From an uncultured Gemmatimonadota bacterium (GTDB lineage Bacteria > Gemmatimonadota > Gemmatimonadetes > Gemmatimonadales > Gemmatimonadaceae), in the NCBI GenBank assembly GCA_946479895.1, contig CAMLHT010000001.1, forward strand, positions 1 to 49,988: a stretch of DNA of 49,988 bases. The letters are read 5' to 3'. Shown piece by piece: positions 1 through 9,842 of the stretch. Both the position numbers and the translations under genes were made by a program. Position 1 is the first letter of the stretch, and each line of letters opens with the position of its first letter. Below the pieces are notes generated by a model. The model saw nothing but the letters and a program-made list of their open reading frames with translations, ran no database searches and was not told the origin of the DNA.

Positions 1-406
1 GCGCCGGGTCCATGTGCCCGGTCGCGACGAGGTCCGCGGCGAACGCCTGGCGGTCACGCTCGAATTCCGGCGTCGCGACGATCGCGGCGCGCAGCGTGTC
101 GCGCTCCGGCGCCATGGTGTCGAGCACCGCCTTCGTGATCGGCGCGTTCTCGACGAGTGACTCCACCACCTTCGGCTGGTTGGCGAAGATCGGGTTCGTG
201 ACGCGGATGCCCACGACGATGGCCGCCAGGGTGATGACGACCATGGCGGCGTCGCGGCCGACGATGATGCCGACGCGCTTCCATTTATGGTCGACGCGGC
301 CGCGCCGGGACGGGCCTCCGCCCGCGCGCCGATCGCGCCGTGAACGTCGCTCCGCCGTCGGTTCGGGAACGGCTGGGTCCGGGGTACCGGTGTCGCGTTC
401 GCTCAT
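1..406 (-). CDS. Membrane protein of unknown function, 3'-truncated by window edge
   Basis: Reading the minus strand from an ATG at 404-406 gives an open frame that runs off the left edge, so only about 135 N-terminal residues are present. It starts MSERDTGTPDP, continues with a Pro/Glu- and Arg-rich cytoplasmic stretch (to about residue 45), then one hydrophobic helix (about residues 47-66, IIVGRDAAMVVITLAAIVVG), then a charged, probably extracytoplasmic region with many acidic and Arg residues. That topology is a single-pass, N-in protein. I do not recognise the family. Third codon positions are almost all G or C, as in neighbouring genes, whereas the plus-strand frame here lacks protein-like composition. 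It is divergent from the lipoprotein at 562, and the 155 bases between them should hold both promoters, but I see no clear boxes. Confidence 0.6.
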   Translation of the reverse strand, partial: MSERDTGTPDPAVPEPTAERRSRRDRRAGGGPSRRGRVDHKWKRVGIIVGRDAAMVVITLAAIVVGIRVTNPIFANQPKVVESLVENAPITKAVLDTMAPERDTLRAAIVATPEFERDRQAFAADLVATGHMDPA

Positions 407-561
407 GCTCGCGCTCGCTGCCTGCAAAGGGGTGCGAGCCAGGTATTGCAACTCGCTGGCCGCTGAGCGTGGGGCCAGCGCCACGCCTGCGGTCGATTCC
501 GCTCGCGTGCCGCGTACGGGCACGCTGCCTGCCTTGTGAAGACGCACTCACAGGAGGCAGC

Positions 562-1086
562 ATGCATCTCAATCGAATGATCCGGACCTTCGCGCTCGCC
601 ACGATCGTGGTGGCCGGGGCGTGTGGCCGGGACGACAAGACCGCCGACGCCGCACTGCAGAACGACCTGTCGCTCGCCGCGCAGCAGCAGACCACGCTCG
701 ATAGCGTCTCGGCGCTCGAGGCCGGGACCGCCGGAGTCGCCGCCGCGAACAACACGACGCTCCGGGCTCCCGCGACGGTCCGCCGGACGACCACCGCCAG
801 CGCGCCGCGCCGCACGACCACCACGCGCCGGTCGAGCGGCTCGACGGCGGGCACCTCGTCGGGCACCGTCACTTCGACCTCCGGTGGCGAGGTCGTCACG
901 GTCACGAAGAAGAACACCAAGCGTGACGCGGCCATCGGCGCCGCGGCCGGCGCGGTCATCGGCGCCACCACGAGCCGCGACAAGGTCAAGGGCGCGGTGA
1001 TCGGCGGTGTCCTCGGGGGCGTGCTCGGAGGCGTCATCGGCAACAACGTCGACGTCAAGAAGACCACGAAGCCACCCCTGGAGTGA
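562..1086 (+). CDS. Glycine-zipper lipoprotein (YMGG-like)
   Basis: This 174-residue protein starts at an ATG preceded by a strong ribosome binding site, CAGGAGG at 551-557. The N-terminus (MHLNRMIRTFALATIVVAGAC) looks like a lipoprotein signal ending at Cys 21, although the -3 residue is Ala rather than Leu. A Thr/Arg/Ser-rich low-complexity linker follows (about residues 65-110). The C-terminal 60 residues carry Gly/Ala zippers (AAIGAAAGAVIGA, then GGVLGGVLGGVIG), the pattern of glycine-zipper 2TM domains found in envelope lipoproteins such as SlyB and YmgG. I infer an envelope-associated structural or stress role; the substrate, if any, is unknown. The gene looks monocistronic, because a hairpin terminator lies at 1132. 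Confidence 0.75.
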   Translation: MHLNRMIRTFALATIVVAGACGRDDKTADAALQNDLSLAAQQQTTLDSVSALEAGTAGVAAANNTTLRAPATVRRTTTASAPRRTTTTRRSSGSTAGTSSGTVTSTSGGEVVTVTKKNTKRDAAIGAAAGAVIGATTSRDKVKGAVIGGVLGGVLGGVIGNNVDVKKTTKPPLE

Positions 1087-1090
1087 TGGA

Positions 1091-1201
1091 GGGATAGAGG
1101 GCCCGGGGGACAGGGGCAGAAGGGTTGGGAGACGGCGCTGAAAGGCGCCGTTTTTCATTCCCCTATCCCCCTATCTCCCTGTCCCCCTATCCCTCTATCC
1201 C
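1091..1201. repeat. Three-tier nested inverted repeat with G-runs and C-runs
   Basis: The gap before infA is built as nested complementary arms. GGGATAGAGGG (1091-1101) pairs exactly with CCCTCTATCCC (1191-1201). GGGGGACAGGG (1105-1115) pairs exactly with CCCTGTCCCCC (1177-1187). A perfect 7-bp terminator stem (1132-1151) sits at the centre. The left side has six runs of three or more G; the right side (1160-1210) has seven runs of three or more C in CCCTAT/CCCCCTAT words, so either strand could form a G-quadruplex or i-motif. The spacing between arms matches (3 bases on each side), which is unlikely by chance. Confidence 0.8.
1132..1155 (+). terminator. Rho-independent terminator of the lipoprotein gene
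   Basis: ACGGCGC (1132-1138) and GCGCCGT (1145-1151) form a perfect 7-bp stem with a 6-base loop, TGAAAG. The last stem T begins a five-T run (1151-1155). It lies 45 bases after the lipoprotein stop and upstream of infA. Confidence 0.8.
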
Positions 1202-1224
1202 CCTATCCCTCTACTTTTGCGTCT

Positions 1225-1446
1225 ATGGCGAAAGAAGAACCGATTCAGCTCGAAGGGCAGGTCACCGAAGTCCTCCCGAATGCCACTTTCCGCGTGGAGC
1301 TCACCAACGGACACAACGTCCTGGCGACGCTCGGCGGGAACATGCGCCGCTTCCGCATTCGCGTGCTGGCCGGGGACCGGGTCACCATCGAGGTCTCGCC
1401 GTACGATCTGACCCGCGGCCGAATCGTCTTCCGTCACAAGGCATAA
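1225..1446 (+). CDS. infA: Translation initiation factor IF-1
   Basis: The 73-residue product has the usual IF-1 length. It is a single S1/OB-fold domain: [18 protein letters not shown] at the N-terminus, [17 protein letters not shown] in the middle, and the highly conserved [17 protein letters not shown] followed by the basic end FRHKA. IF-1 binds the 30S A site with IF-2 and IF-3 during initiation. The usual HISGKMRKNYIRI segment is replaced by [11 protein letters not shown], a mild divergence that keeps the basic residues. In many genomes infA lies in the ribosomal protein cluster; here it is alone, preceded by a structured intergenic repeat and followed at 1492 by an ABC ATPase. No strong Shine-Dalgarno is visible before the ATG. 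Confidence 0.95.
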   Translation: MAKEEPIQLEGQVTEVLPNATFRVELTNGHNVLATLGGNMRRFRIRVLAGDRVTIEVSPYDLTRGRIVFRHKA

Positions 1447-1491
1447 GCGGGCAGGTCACCGCTCGCGCTCTCGCGCCCCGGCCGGTAATCC

Positions 1492-2396
<905 letters not shown>

Positions 2397-2400
<4 letters not shown>

Positions 2401-5400
2401 TGACGACCTTCGCCGCGATCGTGCGGTGGGAGGTGCGGTACTACCTGCGCCGGATCTCGACGTGGGTGTACTTCGGGATCTTCGTCGCGATCGCGTTCCT
2501 GTTCATGCTCGCGCTCACGGGCGCGTTCGGCGACGCCGTCGTGATGGGCACGGGGGGAAAGGTGAAGGCCAACGCGCCCCTGACCCTCGCGCAGATCCTG
2601 CCGATCATCTCGCTGCTCGGCACCTCGATCACGGCCGCCCTCGCCGGCAACGCGCTCTTCCGCGACTACGACGCCGGCATCGATCCGCTCATCTACACCG
2701 CGCCGCTCACGAAGCCCGCGTTCCTCGGCGGCCGCTTCGCCGGGTCGCTGATCGTCAACGCCATCGTGCTGTCGGGCATCGGGATCGGAGCCGCCGTCGC
2801 CTGCCTCACGCCGTGGGCGCATCCCGAACGGCTCGCCCCGTTCGACCTGATGTCGTACGTCTGGCCGTACGTCACGCACATCTACCCGAACCTGCTCCTG
2901 ACGGCGGCCATCTTCTTCTCGCTCGTGTCGCTGACCCGGCAGATGCTGCCGAACTACGTCGGCGGCGCGGTGCTGCTCGTGGGGTACCTGCTCGCCTCGT
3001 CGGCCATCACGAACCTCGACAACAAGTGGGTGGGGGCGCTCGTCGACCCGTTCGGCATGCGCGCGATGCGCTACACCACTGAGTACTGGACCATCGCCGA
3101 GAAGAACGAGCTGCTGGTGCCGATGAGCGGCATGCTGCTGACGAATCGCCTGGCGTGGATCGCCATCGCGCTGGTCATCTTCGGCCTGGCCTACTACCGC
3201 TTCACCTTCTCGCATGCCGTGGCGCAGCGCGCGTCCGCGGCGCCCGCGGGCCCGGCGACGGCAGCGCCGATCATTCTTGGCGCGCCGGTGCGCCTCTCCG
3301 ACCTGCCGGCCGTGCGGCGGGAGTTCGGGCCCCGCGCGAGCTTCGTCCAGTTCGGGTCCGTGGCGCTGCGGTCGTTCTGGCGCATCGTCCGCAACCGCTA
3401 TTTCGTCACGATCGTCGTCGCCGGCCTGCTGTACCTCGTCGTCGCCGCCCGCGCCGCCGGACAGATCTACGGCACCACGACCTGGCCGGTCACCTACCAG
3501 ATGGTCGAGGTGCTCACCGGCACGTTCGGCGTCTTCCTGCTCGTCATCATCGCGCTCTACGCCGGTGAGCTGGTCTGGTCCGAGCGCGACGCGAAGATCG
3601 CCGGGATCTACGACGCCACTCCGGTCGCCAGTCCGGTCGTCTACCTCGCCCGCCTGACCGCGCTGTGCGGCGTGATCGCGGTGCTCCAGCTCGTGCTCAT
3701 GGTGGCCGGGATCATCATGCAGGCCTGGGTCGGCTACCATCGCTTCGAGATCCCCGTCTACCTCCAGTCGCTGCTCGGCGTGCAGTTCGTCGACCTCGTG
3801 TTGCTGGCGGTCCTCGCGATCGCCGTCCACGTCGTCGTCGACAACAAGTACGCCGGCCACTTCCTGGTCATCCTGCTGATGATCGCGAACGGGGTCCAGA
3901 CGTACCTCGGCATCGAGCACAAGCTGCTGGAGTTCTCCTCGGACGGCGGCGCCACGTACTCGGACATGAACCAGTGGGGCCCATTCATGCGGTCGTGGCT
4001 GTGGTGGAAGGCCTACTGGCTGGCCTTTGCCGCGCTGCTGCTGGTGATCGTGCACCTGTTCTGGGCGCGCGGCTCGGACAGCGAGCCGCAATGGCGGCTG
4101 ACGTTTGCGAGACGGCGGCTGGTGGGCCGGGCGCGGGCCGCGGCCATCGGCGGCGCCGCCGCCTTCGCGTCACTCGGCGCCTTCATCTACTACAACACGA
4201 ACGTCCTCAACATCTATCGCGGCCCCGACGAGACGAAGGACCTCCGCATCACGTACGAGCGGCAGTACAAGCGATGGGAGCGGAAGCCGCAGCCCCGCAT
4301 CGCGCGGGTGACCATCGCCGTCGACCTCCACCCGGAGACCCAGGGCTTCGCCGCGCGCGGGACCTACGTCCTCCGCAACGTCGATTCCCTCCCGATCGAC
4401 ACGGTGGTAGTGACGCTGAGCGAGGAGCTGACCGGCACTATCGAATTCGCCGGAGGGTCGTCCCACGTGCTCTCCGATCCGCCTCGCGACTTCCACCTGT
4501 ACCGCCTGGCGAAGCCGCTGGCGCCCGGCGATTCCACGGTGATGAGCTTCGACGTCGCCCTGCGTCCGCGCGGCTTCCCGGAGCAGGTCACGAACACGGC
4601 CGTGGTTTCCAACGGGACCTTCCTCGGCAACGGCGCCTTCATGCCCGGCATCGGATACGAGCCGGCGCAGGAGCTGGCCGACGAGGACGCGCGCAAGCGC
4701 GCGAAGCTGCCGGAGAAGGACCGCATGCGGCCCCCGACGGATCCGCGCACGCTGCGCCGCAGCTACGTGTCGGCCGACGCGGACTTCATCCGGTTCGACG
4801 CCACCGTCAGCACCGTGGAAGGCCAGATGCCGATCACGTCGGGGTACCTCGACAGCACGTGGGTGGCGGATGGCCGCCGCTACGCGCATTACGTGCTCGA
4901 CGCGCCGATCATCAACCTCTGGGCGTTCCAGTCGGGCAGTTACGCCGTCCGCCGCGATCGCTGGACCGGCGCCGACGGCAGCGCCGTGGACATCGAGGTC
5001 GACTACCACCCGCCGCACGACTTCAACGTCGCCCGCATGATCGAGGGCGTGAAGGAATCGCTCGACTACTACACCAGGGCGTTCGGCCCCTATCAGCACC
5101 ATCTGGTGCGGATCGTCGAGTTTCCGCGCTATGCCAGCTTCGCCCAGTCGCTGCCGAACACGATCCCGTACTCGGAGGCGATCGGCTTCATCGCGCGGCT
5201 CGATGACCCGAAGAGCGTGGACTACCCGTTCTACGTCACCGCGCACGAGGTGGCGCACCAGTGGTGGGCTCACCAGGTGGTCGGCGCCGACGCGCAGGGC
5301 GCGACCATGCTGTCCGAGACGCTCGCCCAGTACTCCGCAATGATGGTGATGGAGAAGCGGTTCGGGAACGCGAACATGCGCCGCTTCCTGGAGTTCGAGC

Positions 5401-6101
5401 TCGACCGCTACCTCATCGGCCGCAGCTCCGAGCGCCGCCGCGAGATGCCGCTCGAGCTCGTGGAGAACCAGCAGTACATCCACTACAACAAGGGCTCGCT
5501 CGCGATGTACGCGCTCCGCGACTACATCGGGGAGGACCGGGTGAACGGGGCGCTCCGCGGCTTCCTCGCCGCGCACCGTTTCAGGGGGCCACCGTACCCC
5601 ACGTCGCTCGAGCTCGTGGACTCGCTCGGGGCGGTCACGCCCGATTCGCTGCGCTACCTCATCACCGATCTCTTCGAGACGATCACCCTCTACGAGCTGA
5701 AGACCGACTCGATCGTCGTCAACGACACAACGGGCGGACGGTTCCGCGTGGACATCTACGGCACCACGAAGAAGCTGCGCGCCGACTCCCTCGGCGTCGA
5801 AGCGGAGACGCCGATGGACGACTGGGTCGACATCGGCCTGTTCAGGAACGCCGAGCGGGGCGACACGCTCGCTGACAAGAACGGCTTGCCGGTCTATCTG
5901 CGGAAGCATCGGCTCCGCGCCGGGGACCAGCGCATCACCGTCGTGACGGATGAGCGTCCGATTCGCGGTGGCATCGACCCCCTGCACAAGCTCATCGACC
6001 GCCGGGTCGACGATAACACGAAGGGCGTCTACGACCGGACCAGGTCACGGCTCGCAGCCACGAAGGCGCCGGGGAAGAGCCCCTCCGCCCGAAAGCCCTA
6101 G
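2397..6101 (+). CDS. ABC permease fused to M1-family aminopeptidase
   Basis: This is a 1234-residue two-part protein. Residues 1 to about 600 are an ABC-2-type permease with many hydrophobic helices in two blocks (about 20-285 and 325-610). A further helix near 585-603 leads into the soluble part. The C-terminal half is an M1 (gluzincin) metallopeptidase with HEVAHQWW: zinc ligands His 950 and His 954, catalytic Glu 951, third ligand Glu 974 (in LSETLAQY). The spacing from the second His to the Glu is 19 residues, against 18 in classical M1 enzymes. Starts at GTG 2397 and ATG 2400 are both possible; both overlap the ATPase stop. I infer that the partner ATPase drives this protein and that the peptidase faces the periplasm. 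Its stop shares the palindrome CTAG with the stop of the convergent tsaC. Confidence 0.9.
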
Positions 6102-7102
6102 CGAGCGGCGCGGGCGAGGCGGTCCCGCACACCGTCCCATTCGCTGCCGGCTGGCGGCGCCTCGACGACGACGATCTCGAATCCCTCGGCGTCGGCACGA
6201 TGCAGCGTCGCGTACAGGGCGCGCGCGTAGCTCGCGGCGTCGGCGGGCATGCGCCAGACGGCGAACGTGTCCTCCGCGACCGGTGACCGGGCGAGCGCCA
6301 GCACGCGGGCTCCGTGCGCCTCCTCGCGCAGCGCGGCCGCGGCCACGTCGTCGGCGCCGGGACCGGCGGTGAGCACCAGCTTTGCCGCCGGCGAGTAGTG
6401 CCTCTCCATCATGCCGGGCGAGGCGCGCGCTTCACCCTCCGCCGCGTGACCGCTCGCCATCTCGACCTGGCCAAGGACCGCGCGCAGGGCATCGAGCGAG
6501 ATCATTCCGGGGCGAAGGATGGTGGGAACGGCTCCGCTCAGGTCGATCACCGTGGACTCGATGCCGACCGACGCCGGCCCGGCATCGAGGATCAGGTCCG
6601 CCTCGTCGCCCAGGGCCGCCGCCACGTGATCCCCTTCGGTGGGGGAGAGCCGCATGGACTTGTTCGCGCTCGGAGCGGCGATCGGCCGTCCCGCGGCGGC
6701 GATGAGCGCCAGGGCGACGGGATGCGCGGGAACGCGCAGGCCCACCGTCGGCAGCCCCGCCGTGACCTCGTCGGGGATCGACTTCGCCCTCGGCAGCACG
6801 AGCGTGAGCGGACCGGGCCAGAACTTCCGCGCGAGGAGATCCGCCGTCTCCGGCCACGCCGTCGCATAGCGGCGCGCGTCGGCGGCGTCGCTGACGTGAA
6901 CGATGAGCGGATTCCACGACGGGCGCCCCTTCGCGGCGAAGATTCCTGACACGGCCGCGCCGTTCGTCGCATCGGCGCCCAGGCCGTACACCGTCTCCGT
7001 CGGAAAGCCGACGAGGCCGCCCCGCCGGATGATCGCCGCCGCCTCGGCGATCGCGGCCGTGTCGATGTTCGCTGGATCCACCCGGAGAACGCGCATCGTC
7101 AT
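6098..7102 (-). CDS. tsaC: L-threonylcarbamoyladenylate synthase (Sua5/YwlC/TsaC)
   Basis: I place the start at the ATG at 7102 (MTMRVLRVDPANIDTAAI), giving 334 residues. The frame is open for 42 more codons upstream, but they have no similarity to the family and would overlap the MATE gene's tail. The N-terminal YrdC-like domain has FPTETVYGLGADA, AAKGRPSWNPL and AAPSANKS, which bind ATP and L-threonine/bicarbonate. After about residue 205 comes the conserved hinge SPGMMERHYSPAAKLVL and a C-terminal Sua5 domain, so this is the long Sua5 form rather than short TsaC. It makes threonylcarbamoyl-AMP for t6A37 modification of ANN-decoding tRNAs with TsaD/B/E, none of which is in the window. It lies 40 bases downstream of the MATE gene on the same strand. 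Confidence 0.93.
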   Translation of the reverse strand: MTMRVLRVDPANIDTAAIAEAAAIIRRGGLVGFPTETVYGLGADATNGAAVSGIFAAKGRPSWNPLIVHVSDAADARRYATAWPETADLLARKFWPGPLTLVLPRAKSIPDEVTAGLPTVGLRVPAHPVALALIAAAGRPIAAPSANKSMRLSPTEGDHVAAALGDEADLILDAGPASVGIESTVIDLSGAVPTILRPGMISLDALRAVLGQVEMASGHAAEGEARASPGMMERHYSPAAKLVLTAGPGADDVAAAALREEAHGARVLALARSPVAEDTFAVWRMPADAASYARALYATLHRADAEGFEIVVVEAPPAGSEWDGVRDRLARAAR

Positions 7103-7142
7103 GAACTTAGCCGCGGGATGCGCGACGCTCCCGCGCCCGCGA

Positions 7143-8516
7143 CTAGTGCCAGCCGGCGAGAGCCACGCGACGAAGGTCGCGACGCAGGAGGACGCGGATT
7201 CGCAGGAGAAGGAACAGGGCGACGACACCCAGCGAGACGACGAATCCGGACCAGAGACCGACCTCGCGCATCCCCGTCCCGAAACCCAGCCACGCGCTGA
7301 CGGGAAGTCCGAGCAGCCAGTAGCCGCCGAGCATCGAGACGAGCGGCACCCGCGTGTCGCCGAGCCCGCGAAGCACCCCCGCGCCGACGGCCTGCCCGCC
7401 GTCGAAGACCTGGAAGACTCCGGCGACCGGGATGAGCGCGGCGGCGATGGCGATCACCGCCGGATCGCTCGTCATCATCGCCGCGAGCTGGCGCGGCAGG
7501 AACAGGAAGGCGAGCGCCGTCAGGCACATGAAGCCCACGCCGCAGACGTAGGCCGCGTGCGCGGCCGCGCGGGCGCCCACGGAATCACCGGCTCCCACGG
7601 CACGGCCCACCCGAACCGACGCGGCAGCGCCGACGCCGAGGGGGACCATGAAGGTCAGCGCCGCCAGCGTGATCGCCACCTGGTGGCCGGCCAGCTCGCG
7701 CGTCCCGAGAACGCCCATCAGCAGCCCGATCGCCCCGAAGGCCGCGGCCTCGAGCATCTGCTGCGCGCCGATCGGCATCCCGAGCTTGAGCATGGACCAG
7801 AGCGCGACACGGTCGCCGGCGCCGGCGATGACGGGCGAGAGGCGGGGGACGAGCTCCCGGCGCGCGAGGACCAGCAGCGCGAGCGCCATCGCCCATCGCG
7901 CGACGGCCGTCGCGATCGCGCTGCCGCGCGCGCCCATCGGCGGGCTGCCGAGATGCCCGTACACGAAGACCCAGTTCAGCGCCGCGTTCAGCAGGTTGGA
8001 GACGACGATCGTGCCCACGATCGGCGCGACGCGGCCGAGCGCCTGGAGCGTCTGCCGGAACAGCACGAACGCAAAGAAGGGCAGGACGCCGATCGCCGAT
8101 ATGGTGAGATAGATGGAGGCTTCGCGCACGACCATCTCCGGCTGGTGAAACGCGCGCAGGACCGAGGCCGAGGGCAGCAGCAGCAGGATCGTGACGATCG
8201 AGATTCCCAGGGCGAGGATGGCCCCGCGCTGCGTGGCGATCGCGACCGACGCCTCGTCGCGCGCGCCGACCGCCTGGGACACCAGGGGATCGAGAGCCAT
8301 CAGCGTCCCGGTGCCGAAGATCGAGACGTTGAAGAAGTAGATGTTGCCGAGCGCGACGGCGGCCAGGACGTCGCCGGACACGTGGCCGACCATCAGCGTG
8401 TCCACGAAGCCCATCGCCATGATGCCCACCTGCACCACGACCATCGGCAGCGCGAGGACCGCGGTCTCGCGCAGCTCGGACCGCTGGGGCAGCATGGATC
8501 TGGTGGCGCGGATCAT
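7143..8516 (-). CDS. MATE family efflux transporter
   Basis: The 457-residue product is an inner-membrane protein with about 12 hydrophobic helices and the MATE N-terminal signature: LALPMVVVQVGIMAMGFVDT, followed by LMVGHVSG and the loop ALDPLVSQAVGARDE. A duplicated pattern in the second half (KLGMPIGAQQMLEAAAFG, VRVGRAVGAGD) marks the second six-helix bundle. MATE proteins export organic cations or metabolites by Na+ or H+ antiport; the substrate cannot be told from sequence. The start at 8516 is the first ATG; the Met seven codons later (8495, MLPQRSELR) is equally possible. It probably shares a transcript with tsaC downstream and is divergent from the hydrolase at 8579, with a 62-base gap. 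Confidence 0.92.
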   Translation of the reverse strand: MIRATRSMLPQRSELRETAVLALPMVVVQVGIMAMGFVDTLMVGHVSGDVLAAVALGNIYFFNVSIFGTGTLMALDPLVSQAVGARDEASVAIATQRGAILALGISIVTILLLLPSASVLRAFHQPEMVVREASIYLTISAIGVLPFFAFVLFRQTLQALGRVAPIVGTIVVSNLLNAALNWVFVYGHLGSPPMGARGSAIATAVARWAMALALLVLARRELVPRLSPVIAGAGDRVALWSMLKLGMPIGAQQMLEAAAFGAIGLLMGVLGTRELAGHQVAITLAALTFMVPLGVGAAASVRVGRAVGAGDSVGARAAAHAAYVCGVGFMCLTALAFLFLPRQLAAMMTSDPAVIAIAAALIPVAGVFQVFDGGQAVGAGVLRGLGDTRVPLVSMLGGYWLLGLPVSAWLGFGTGMREVGLWSGFVVSLGVVALFLLLRIRVLLRRDLRRVALAGWH

Positions 8517-8578
8517 CTTTCGGGGTGGCGGGAGGCGATCAATGTAAGTCCTCCGTCCATGCCCCCACGACGACGACC

Positions 8579-9277
8579 ATGACCACTCCCAGGCCGAAGC
8601 GCACCGCGTCCGAGCACTCCATCGAAGTCCCGCGCACGGCGCGCTACTACGTCCTCGGGGAGGAGGGCGGCCCCGGGCGCGAGCTGTGGATCGTGCTCCA
8701 TGGCTTCGGGCAGCTCGCCGGCGATTTCGTCGAGTACTTCGCGATCCTGAACGACGGCCGCCACCTCGTCGTCGCGCCGGAAGCGCTCAGCCGCTACTAC
8801 ACGCAGCCGGTCTCGGTGCCGGCGGCCGATCGAAAGGTCGGCGCCACCTGGATGACGAAGGAGGACCGCGACTCGGAGATCGCCGACTACGTCCGGTACC
8901 TCGACCTGCTGCACGCGGAGCTCGTGGCGCGGTACCAGCCGAGCCGCACGGTCCTCGTCGGATTCTCGCAGGGCGGGGCGACCGCGACCCGCTGGGCGCT
9001 GCGGGGCACGACGACCTTCCACGCCGTGATCCTCTGGGGCGCGACCGTCCCACCCGACGTCGACCTCGCGTCGCTGAACGACGGGCTCCGCGGCGCGACG
9101 CTGCGCCTCGTCATCGGACGCTCCGATCAGTACATCCCGCCCGAGGCGCTGGCCGCCGAGCGCGAGCGCCTCGACGCCGCCGGCGTGCGCTACGACGTCG
9201 TGGAGTACGACGCCGGCCATTCGATCAAGCGCGCCGTGTGCGCGACCCTCGCCGAGAAGATCGCGGCCGAGCCGTAG
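8579..9277 (+). CDS. Alpha/beta hydrolase (phospholipase/carboxylesterase type)
   Basis: With the ATG at 8579 (MTTPRPKRTASEHS) the product has 232 residues, typical of the esterase D/phospholipase-carboxylesterase group. It has the oxyanion-hole strand LWIVLHGFGQ, the nucleophile elbow GFSQGG (Ser nucleophile), an acid residue in IGRSDQYIPP and the final catalytic His in EYDAGHSIK. The frame is open 18 codons further up, to 8525, but those residues are low in conserved character. No signal peptide, so cytoplasmic. It should hydrolyse a short-chain ester; the physiological substrate is unknown. It stands alone: divergent from the MATE gene, convergent with the S4 protein gene, with a long inverted repeat between. 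Confidence 0.88.
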   Translation: MTTPRPKRTASEHSIEVPRTARYYVLGEEGGPGRELWIVLHGFGQLAGDFVEYFAILNDGRHLVVAPEALSRYYTQPVSVPAADRKVGATWMTKEDRDSEIADYVRYLDLLHAELVARYQPSRTVLVGFSQGGATATRWALRGTTTFHAVILWGATVPPDVDLASLNDGLRGATLRLVIGRSDQYIPPEALAAERERLDAAGVRYDVVEYDAGHSIKRAVCATLAEKIAAEP

Positions 9278-9298
9278 GGAATTCCCGAAGGGCCGCGA

Positions 9299-9374
9299 AG
9301 GCGACGCTGAGTCCTTCAGACAGGCGGGTATCCACTACTGTGATACCGCGCATCCGAAGGACTCAGCGTCGCCT
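9299..9374. repeat. Perfect 19-bp inverted repeat with inner hairpin
   Basis: AGGCGACGCTGAGTCCTTC (9299-9317) and its exact reverse complement (9356-9374) flank a 38-base loop. The loop itself contains GGTATC...GATACC, a 6-bp stem. The element lies between the convergent hydrolase (ends 9277) and S4-protein gene (ends 9396). No T-tract follows either arm, so it is not an ordinary intrinsic terminator; it looks like a REP/BIME-type palindromic unit or a roadblock between convergent transcripts. Confidence 0.85.
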
Positions 9375-9395
9375 CCCCCTGTATTCGCGGCTGCC

Positions 9396-9785
9396 CTAAC
9401 GACGCTTCCAGCGATCGAGCTCGCGCCGGTCCTTCTTCGAGGGGCGGCCCTTCTCCTCATACGCGGGCGCGGCCGCGAATCGCCGCTGCGCCGCCACCCG
9501 CTCGCGCTCGGCGATGCTCTCCGGCGATTCCGTGTAGAGCGTCTGCGCCACGGCGGCCGACCCCCGCCGTTCGGCGATGCCGGTGACCGTGAGCCGGTAC
9601 TCCACCGGCCCCAGCCGCAGCCGGATGCGGTCGCCGACCTTCACGGACTTCGACGGCTTGGCGCTCTCACCGTTGATCTCGACCTTCCCGCCGGTCACGG
9701 CGTCGGTCGCCTGCGAGCGCGTCTTGAAGAAGCGAGCGGCCCAGAGCCACTTGTCGATGCGGGTGTCGTCGGGTGCGTCGGCCAT
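9396..9785 (-). CDS. RNA-binding S4 domain protein (Hsp15-like)
   Basis: This 129-residue protein begins MADAPDDTRIDKWLWAARFF. The S4 domain (about residues 8-70) has RIDKWLWAARFFKTRSQA, GGKVEINGESAKPSK and VKVGDRIRLR, the classical Hsp15 (HslR) pattern. A basic tail follows (EEKGRPSKKDRRELDRWKRR). Hsp15 binds 50S subunits carrying a stalled nascent chain and helps recycle them. The window also has arfB, so two ribosome-rescue-type factors occur here, but about 15 kb apart and not co-transcribed. Its start is 57 bases from the divergent TetR gene. Confidence 0.9.
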   Translation of the reverse strand: MADAPDDTRIDKWLWAARFFKTRSQATDAVTGGKVEINGESAKPSKSVKVGDRIRLRLGPVEYRLTVTGIAERRGSAAVAQTLYTESPESIAERERVAAQRRFAAAPAYEEKGRPSKKDRRELDRWKRR

Positions 9786-9811
9786 TCCGGAGGATAATGG
9801 GAGTCTGGTAT

Positions 9812-9827
9812 CTGACTCGCGGGTCAG
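9812..9827. promoter_or_regulatory. Candidate TetR-family operator
   Basis: CTGACTCGCGGGTCAG is a 16-bp palindrome with one mismatched pair (GACyCGCGrGTC core). It lies 15 bases upstream of the TetR start codon and between it and the divergent S4 gene. TetR-family repressors commonly autoregulate through such sites. The assignment is from position and symmetry only. Confidence 0.5.
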
Positions 9828-9842
9828 TTATTTTTCCAGACT

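Noticed and set aside
12..539. Plus-strand frame of 175 codons at the left edge
   Set aside because: It is antisense to the better minus-strand membrane protein, is rich in Arg/Ser/Thr without domains, and lacks a ribosome binding site.
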